Source: Clavibacter capsici
GTDB taxonomy: Bacteria > Actinomycetota > Actinomycetes > Actinomycetales > Microbacteriaceae
Length of the DNA stretch: 64,000 bases
Direction: 5' to 3'
NCBI RefSeq assembly: GCF_001280205.1
Contig: NZ_CP012573.1
Span: 2,914,001 to 2,978,000 of the forward strand
Shown: in pieces, positions 59,073-64,000 of the stretch
How positions within the stretch are numbered: position 1 is the stretch's first letter
How the letters are laid out: each line of letters opens with the position of its first letter
Program-made: the position numbers and the translations under genes
Notes under the pieces: model-generated
Database searches by the model: none
Told to the model about the DNA's origin: nothing
Seen by the model: only the letters and a program-made list of their open reading frames with translations

Positions 59073-62066
59073 TCAGCCGGCCGTGCGCACGACGTGCACG
59101 TCGAACGTGCCGCTGGCCGGCGCGTCGTACGCGATGCGCGTGGGCGGGGCGAGGGGATCCGTCGCCGCGCCCGGCCGCTGCACCGTGACGGTGCGCTGCG
59201 TGACCCCGTCCACGACCACCGCGTAGGTGCCCGACGCGAGACCGCTGACCTCGGCCACGCCGGAATGCGCGGCGCCGCTGCGGCCGAGCATCGCGAGGCG
59301 CAGGTCGGCGTTGTCCGCGCTCACGGTCGCGCGGGCGTACGCGTCGTCCTCCAGGTCGACCGAGAGCTGCTGCGTGACCAGGTGCAGGCGTCGCTGCAGG
59401 CCGTCCTTCGGCACGACGGTCTGCGATCCCGCCGTCGCCGTCACGTCGGCGCCGTAGGCGACGGTGCCGAAGATCGGATCGTCGGTCACCACGTCCGCGC
59501 TCAGGGTCTGCATCGCGCCCCAGAGCCCGAGGTCGCTCTCGCCGGTCATGCCGCGCCAGCCGTTGAGGAGCGCCACGTCGGGTCCGCCGCCCACGCCCGT
59601 GGTGCCGAGGTTGCCGCGCTCGGACTGGTAGGTCCAGGCGGAGGCGCCGATGTTCTCGGGGGCGTCGCTGATCTGTCCCGCGTTCACCGTCGCGAGCTCG
59701 GCCACCTTCCCGGCGTAGTTCAGCCGCTGCAGCTCGGCTCGGCGGGCGGGTGAGATGGCCTGCTGGCCGGTCTCGAGGGCCGCCGTGTGGTTGATGTAGT
59801 CGTCCATCGTGTAGCCGGCGAGCGCCGCCGTGTACTGGAACTGCCAGGTGTTCTCGCCCGTGATGGTGGTGGGGACGGAGTTCCAGTACCAGACGGGCAT
59901 CCGGCCGCGGTCGGCCTCGGTCTTCGACACGATGTCGCGCATGATCCTCAGCGCCTTCGTGCGATCCGCGTCGACGTTCGTGCGCGCGAGCATGTAGACG
60001 GCCTCCTCGCCCGTGTTGTCGTAGGTGTACTCGGATCCGTACGGGTACTTCGCCGCGGACACGTTCGCGTACTTCGTCGCCATCTTCTTCACGATGTCGT
60101 CGGCCTGCGCGGTCATGCCCTCGGCGCGGAGATCCTCGATGAGGCGCGGCGTCGACTGCTCGCCCATGAGGCCGGTCTCGTAGTTGTAGAACACGTCCTT
60201 GTCGTCGTACAGCTCCGTGAAGACGCCGTACGCCGCCTGGAGGTACCACTCCGCCGGGTGCTGGTACGCGATCGCGTTCGGGTTCTCCTTCGCGACCTCG
60301 TACATCGACAGGAACGTGTTGTAGATGTGCGGGTAGGCGTAGCCGCGCCCGATCGGGGTGTCGTTCTGGCTGCCCGGCTTGCCCTGCTCGAAGAAGTCGT
60401 GGATCACGTAGCTCGGCGGCGCGGTGGGCGAGGTGTTGCCCATCAGGTGCTCCCAGACCGCCTTCTGCAGGTACTGGTCGAGCGCCTGGATCTGGTGCGC
60501 ATCCGGCCGGACGACCTGCTTCTCCGCGAGGAACTCCGCGTGCGGATATCCCCAGTCGTCGCCGAGGCCCCAGTATCCGTCGTAGACGTTCCGGCGACCC
60601 TCCGCGGGATTCGAGGCGGAGGGCGCGCGGCCGTCCTTCGCGTTCATCATCCAGTCGTCGAACGTGTAGTCCCGGATGTCGGACGGCGCGATCCCGTCCT
60701 TCGGCGTCCACTGCATCTTGTCGACCATGAACTGCGCGTGCATGTCGAGCAGGTGCGCGATGTCGTCGATCACCGAGAACTGGAGCACCGAGGTGCGCGC
60801 GGCTCCCGTCTGGTCGGTGTACGCCACCGTGACGTCGTTCGCGCCGAGCTGCGTGCGGTCGAACGCCATGTCGTAGATCCGGTACTCGCCGTTGCTGCGC
60901 GAGGACGTGACGGTCGGATCCGTGGGGTGCGCTCCGTGCAGGTCGTTCCGGTTGTGCGCGGTGACCGACGTGATGGTGCCCTTCACGCGGAACGCCATCT
61001 CGGCCTTCCGGTCGACGGGCACGATGTACCCGGGCACGACCGCGGTGTCGAGCAGGCCCTGGTCGTACATGGACTGCTTCATGGCGTGATCGTCGGCGAC
61101 GGAGCCGAGGTGGTACGTGTAGCTCTTCGTCGCCCCGGGCGCGAGGGCGAGGCTGGTCGACGGGAGGTACCCGCGGTTCGTCCTCTGGATCGCCATGGAG
61201 TGCGCGTAGTAGACGTTGAGGCCCTTCACCATCGAGCCCTCCTTGTCCTCGTTCCAGGCCCACGGGGTGTCACCGACCTCCTGGGTGCGCCAGCGGTCCT
61301 GGTACTCGAAGCCGGATCCGGTGGCGGTGTCCGGGGTCATCGCGAGGAACGGGCCCTGGCCGCTGGGCCGCTCGAGCGTGAGGTAGGAGCCGTTCTCGCC
61401 CACGTAGGAGTGGGTGAGGACGCGGCGCTCGTAGATCCGGTCGCCGCCCTTCCAGAGCTCGTTGCCGGGGACGGGCATGCCCCAGTCGCCGATGACGAGG
61501 CGCTGGCTGCCCGAGTTGGTGACGTCCTGCTTCCAGGTGAGGGAGCCGTCGGCGGCGATCGAGTACGTCTCCCGCACGGTGAAGCCGGAGATGCCCCGCG
61601 GGTCCTTCGAGTCCGCGTACGTGACCGTGACGCTGGTGGGCGTGGCGGTGACCGTGCGGGCATCGCCGGAGCGCGTGGTCCACGCGGTCTTCCACGCGGT
61701 GGATCCGACGCCGTCCTTCGTGATCGCGCCGTCGCCGGTGGCGTAGGAGAACATCAGGTTGCCGAGCCACTGGCGGTTGCCGACGTCCGGATCCGCGGCC
61801 TGGTCGGGCGCGGTCGTCGGGTTCATGAGGTACTCGGTGTCGTGCAGGTCGCCCGGGATCTTCAGCGACTGGAGCGAGCCGTCGGCGGCGAAGCCCGCGC
61901 GGATCCTGCTCGACTTCAGCGTGTACGGGTACGTGGTCGCGGCCTCCGCCTGCGCGTCGGCGGGATGGGGGACCACGGCGGATCCGGTGGCGAGGACGGT
62001 GCCGACGACGAGCGCCGCCAGCCACCTCCTCCTGCTGCTGCTGCTGCTGCCTGGGCGTGACGACAT
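59073..62066 (-). CDS. Secreted DUF5695-domain protein (putative carbohydrate-active enzyme)
   Basis: A 997-residue exported protein. The signal peptide is SSRRRWLAALVVGTVLATGSAVV with an Ala-x-Ala-type end near residue 40, preceded by a short poly-Ser run. An N-terminal beta-sandwich (residues 45-440) is followed by an alpha/alpha-barrel-like part with YWGLGDDWGYPHAEFLAE, QYLQKAVWEHLMG and WYWNSVP; this matches DUF5695, whose fold suggests a glycoside hydrolase or lyase. GAAGGAG precedes the ATG at 62066. A plant-cell-wall or exopolysaccharide target would suit a plant-associated host but is inference. Confidence 0.75.
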   Translation of the reverse strand: MSSRPGSSSSSRRRWLAALVVGTVLATGSAVVPHPADAQAEAATTYPYTLKSSRIRAGFAADGSLQSLKIPGDLHDTEYLMNPTTAPDQAADPDVGNRQWLGNLMFSYATGDGAITKDGVGSTAWKTAWTTRSGDARTVTATPTSVTVTYADSKDPRGISGFTVRETYSIAADGSLTWKQDVTNSGSQRLVIGDWGMPVPGNELWKGGDRIYERRVLTHSYVGENGSYLTLERPSGQGPFLAMTPDTATGSGFEYQDRWRTQEVGDTPWAWNEDKEGSMVKGLNVYYAHSMAIQRTNRGYLPSTSLALAPGATKSYTYHLGSVADDHAMKQSMYDQGLLDTAVVPGYIVPVDRKAEMAFRVKGTITSVTAHNRNDLHGAHPTDPTVTSSRSNGEYRIYDMAFDRTQLGANDVTVAYTDQTGAARTSVLQFSVIDDIAHLLDMHAQFMVDKMQWTPKDGIAPSDIRDYTFDDWMMNAKDGRAPSASNPAEGRRNVYDGYWGLGDDWGYPHAEFLAEKQVVRPDAHQIQALDQYLQKAVWEHLMGNTSPTAPPSYVIHDFFEQGKPGSQNDTPIGRGYAYPHIYNTFLSMYEVAKENPNAIAYQHPAEWYLQAAYGVFTELYDDKDVFYNYETGLMGEQSTPRLIEDLRAEGMTAQADDIVKKMATKYANVSAAKYPYGSEYTYDNTGEEAVYMLARTNVDADRTKALRIMRDIVSKTEADRGRMPVWYWNSVPTTITGENTWQFQYTAALAGYTMDDYINHTAALETGQQAISPARRAELQRLNYAGKVAELATVNAGQISDAPENIGASAWTYQSERGNLGTTGVGGGPDVALLNGWRGMTGESDLGLWGAMQTLSADVVTDDPIFGTVAYGADVTATAGSQTVVPKDGLQRRLHLVTQQLSVDLEDDAYARATVSADNADLRLAMLGRSGAAHSGVAEVSGLASGTYAVVVDGVTQRTVTVQRPGAATDPLAPPTRIAYDAPASGTFDVHVVRTAG

Positions 62067-62313
62067 GGCCTGCTCCTTCGTGGGACGGAGCCGGGCGACG
62101 GTCGTCGACCCGGCGACGTGCGGACGAAGCGCCCCAGGTGGATCGCTGGCTGGTGCGTGGAGGTGGTGCGGAGGGGCGCCCCTGCCGAGGTCGCGACAGG
62201 GGAAGCGGACCCGGCGGCTGAGGATGGCATGCGGGCGGGGCGGGGTCGGCGGGTTCTCCACGGGGGGGCGGGCGGGCCGGGATGGAGCCGACCAGCTCGG
62301 CGGCGTCGGCGGC

Positions 62314-62727
62314 TCAGCGGATCGCGTGCCCCGGGTGCTCCGCGTCGTAGCGCTCCCGCGACTCCGCGATGCCCGCGCGCTCCGCGAGAGCCCAGTCGGC
62401 GAGGGCCTTCACGAGGTGGGTGAGCCGGCTGCCCGAGGGCGTGAGCGCGTACGAGACCTGCGCGGGCACCGTCGGGAAGACCGTGCGGGCGACGAGGCCG
62501 TCGCGCTCCAGCCGCCGGAGGGTGAGCGTCAGCATGCGCTGCGAGATCCCCTCGACCGCGCGCTGCAGCTCGCGGAACCGCCGCTCCCCCGACGCCAGCT
62601 CGACGACGACGAGCACCGACCAGGTGTCGCCGACGCGGTCGAGCACGTCGCGGATCCCGCAGTCGAGGTGGTCCGCGCGGCCGCAGGGCTCGAGGTCCGC
62701 GGTCACCGCGGTGTGCGTGGGTGACAC
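62314..62727 (-). CDS. HxlR-family transcriptional regulator
   Basis: A 137-residue winged-helix protein. [49 protein letters not shown] and [12 protein letters not shown] are the HxlR signature; Cys15 and Cys23 (CGRADHLDC) could sense thiol stress, as in related QorR/YodB proteins. AAGGAGG lies seven bases before the GTG at 62727. It is divergent from an NmrA-type reductase, its likely target. Confidence 0.92.
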   Translation of the reverse strand: MSPTHTAVTADLEPCGRADHLDCGIRDVLDRVGDTWSVLVVVELASGERRFRELQRAVEGISQRMLTLTLRRLERDGLVARTVFPTVPAQVSYALTPSGSRLTHLVKALADWALAERAGIAESRERYDAEHPGHAIR

Positions 62728-62805
62728 GGGAGTGCCTCCTTGTGAGGGGTCGGGGGTCGCAGCACGCTCGGAGACATCACCGACAGAACCACGAGAGGTG
62801 GATCC

Positions 62806-63630
62806 ATGATCCTCGTCACCGGCGCCACGGGCCAGCTCGGCTCCGCCATCCTCCAGCACCTCCGCGCGACGGGGGCCGACGCGATCGGCAGCAGCCGCTC
62901 CGGCGCCGACGGCATGCGTCGGATCGACCTCGACGACCCCGCGACCGTCTCCTTCGCCGGCGTCGACACCCTGGTGCTCGTCTCGGCGGGCGAGGCCGAG
63001 GACGACGTGGTCACCGCTCGGCACGACGCCGCGATCACCGCGGCCGAGCGCGACGGCGTCGGGCACGTGATCTACACGAGCGTCGGGGCGGGCGGGGACC
63101 ACCTCGCCTTCGCGCTCGCGCACCGCTGGACCGAGCGCCGCCTCGCCCGGAGCCGCGTGCCGTCGACCGTGCTGCGGAACGGCCTGTACGCGGAGCTGTT
63201 CGGGGCCCTGCTCACGTGGCGCGGGTCGCGGCTGGAGTCGGCGTTCGGCGACGGGGCCCTCGCGGCCGTCGCGCGCGGGGACCTCGCGGAGGCGGCGGCC
63301 GTCGTCGCCCGCGCGCCGCAGGATCACGCGGGCCGTCGGTACGACCTCGTGGGCAGGCCCATCACGGCGGCCTCGGTGGCGCAGCGGGTGGGTGCGCCGC
63401 TCGACGGTCTCGACCTCGCTGCGCGCCGGGCGTCCTACGAGGGTGCCGGGCTGAAGCCGTTCCAGCCGGCGATGCTCATGTCGATCCACACGGCCGTGCG
63501 GCACGGGTTCCTCGCCGAGACGAGCGGCGACCTGGCGATGCTGCTCGGCCGGGATCCCGTGGATGCCGTGCAGGTGGCGGCCGATGCGGCGTCGGCCGCC
63601 CGCCCTGCGCCGGAACGACCAGCTGACTAG
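62806..63630 (+). CDS. NmrA-like NAD(P)H quinone-reductase-type protein
   Basis: A 274-residue Rossmann-fold protein: [18 protein letters not shown] at the start, TLVLVSAGE, and [13 protein letters not shown], the pattern of QorB/YtfG-type NAD(P)H:quinone oxidoreductases. GAGAGGTGGATCC precedes the ATG. With a divergent HxlR regulator of the YodB/QorR group, a role in removing quinones or other electrophiles is likely. The C-terminus is followed by an 8-base tandem repeat that duplicates the stop. Confidence 0.86.
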   Translation: MILVTGATGQLGSAILQHLRATGADAIGSSRSGADGMRRIDLDDPATVSFAGVDTLVLVSAGEAEDDVVTARHDAAITAAERDGVGHVIYTSVGAGGDHLAFALAHRWTERRLARSRVPSTVLRNGLYAELFGALLTWRGSRLESAFGDGALAAVARGDLAEAAAVVARAPQDHAGRRYDLVGRPITAASVAQRVGAPLDGLDLAARRASYEGAGLKPFQPAMLMSIHTAVRHGFLAETSGDLAMLLGRDPVDAVQVAADAASAARPAPERPAD

Positions 63631-63648
63631 CTGACTAGTCGGTGCGGG

Positions 63649-64000
63649 CTACTCCCCCGACTGCCCCGCGTCCGTCACCGTCACGTCGGTGTGCACGAAG
63701 TTGAGGTACGAGCGGGAGGCCGTGGGGCCGCGCTGGCCCTGGTAGCGGGATGCGTACTCGCCGGATCCGTAGGGCTTCTCGGCGGGCGACGACAGGCGGA
63801 AGAAGCAGAGCTGGCCGATCTTCATCCCGGGCCAGAGCTTGATGGGCAGCGTCGCGACGTTCGACAGCTCGAGCGTGACGTGGCCGGAGAACCCGGGGTC
63901 GATGAAGCCGGCGGTGGAGTGCGTGAGGAGGCCGAGGCGGCCGAGAGAGCTCTTGCCCTCGAGGCGCGCGGCGACGTCGTCGGGCAGCGTGACCAGCTCG
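63649..64000 (-). CDS. dcd: dCTP deaminase, C-terminal part (gene runs out of window)
   Basis: The reverse strand from 64000 to a TAG at 63651-63649 encodes about 117 residues: [60 protein letters not shown] and [20 protein letters not shown]. These are the conserved blocks of dCTP deaminase, including the catalytic Glu in TLELSN. In actinobacteria this trimeric enzyme often also cleaves dUTP to dUMP. The N-terminal part lies beyond the window. Confidence 0.95.
   Translation of the reverse strand, partial: ELVTLPDDVAARLEGKSSLGRLGLLTHSTAGFIDPGFSGHVTLELSNVATLPIKLWPGMKIGQLCFFRLSSPAEKPYGSGEYASRYQGQRGPTASRSYLNFVHTDVTVTDAGQSGE

Noticed and set aside
62031-62049. Six CTG triplets in the signal-peptide region as a phase-variable repeat
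   Set aside because: Triplet changes would not shift the frame; they encode a short Ser run before the Arg cluster and look like simple codon repetition.
63621-63638. Tandem AGCTGACT repeat near the end of the NmrA-like gene
   Set aside because: Only two 8-base units; it duplicates the stop codon and has no other sign of function.

Overview
The window is chromosomal DNA of a very GC-rich actinobacterium (close to 73% by eye). A C50-carotenoid operon (crtE-crtB-crtI-crtYe-crtYf-crtEb) facing idi, a NucS mismatch endonuclease in place of MutS/MutL, and an isolated diaminobutyrate transaminase all point to the Microbacteriaceae, most likely Clavibacter, whose cell wall contains 2,4-diaminobutyrate. 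The genus is an inference. I see no tRNA, rRNA, CRISPR array, transposase or integrase, and no gene-free stretch longer than 300 bases.

Layout. 1-3.3 kb: end of an MFS transporter, an aldo/keto reductase, two tandem DUF202 membrane proteins and an NmrA-type reductase. 3.6-8.9 kb: a sugar-uptake locus, with LacI regulator and PfkB kinase on one strand and a lipoprotein/permease/ATPase ABC importer plus a small monooxygenase on the other, around a palindromic operator. 8.9-12 kb: an SDR and a Tat-exported PhoX phosphatase with a possible PHO box. 12-12.8 kb: a DUF3800-like gene between 23-bp direct repeats. 12.8-27.5 kb: small housekeeping and accessory genes (ZIP transporter, MarR, ParA-like ATPase, MATE exporter, reductase, ASCH, acetyltransferases, DMT exporter, NucS, HAD phosphatase, MarR plus M56 peptidase). 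27.5-29.5 kb: a probable manganese riboswitch before a rubrerythrin-VIT1 fusion, then a HEAT-repeat protein. 30.5-31.9 kb: EctB-type transaminase with a structured leader. 32-36 kb: CitA/CitB-like two-component system facing a CitMHS citrate transporter. 36-42 kb: DUF2079 membrane protein, DUF5997/LysR pair, DUF2268 peptidase with a TipAS-type MerR regulator, SGNH hydrolase. 42.2-48.1 kb: carotenoid operon and idi. 48.2-54.8 kb: patatin, MarR/MMPL pair, SDR/TetR pair, DIP1984 protein, isochorismatase. 54.9-57.2 kb: three tandem paralogues with an MmpS-like domain. 57.3-64 kb: alanine dehydrogenase and Lrp regulator, a large secreted DUF5695 protein, HxlR/NmrA pair and the end of dcd.

Three patterns run through the window. 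First, GGATCC occurs about 160 times, roughly eight times more than base composition predicts, and in all codon phases. Second, more than twenty genes begin 6-8 bases after a hexamer of the form (T/C)ANNNT and most of them have no Shine-Dalgarno sequence, which implies leaderless transcripts; I used this to choose starts. Third, operon genes are tightly coupled by 1-8 base overlaps (ATGA, GTGA, TGATG), while three convergent gene pairs share a CTAG.
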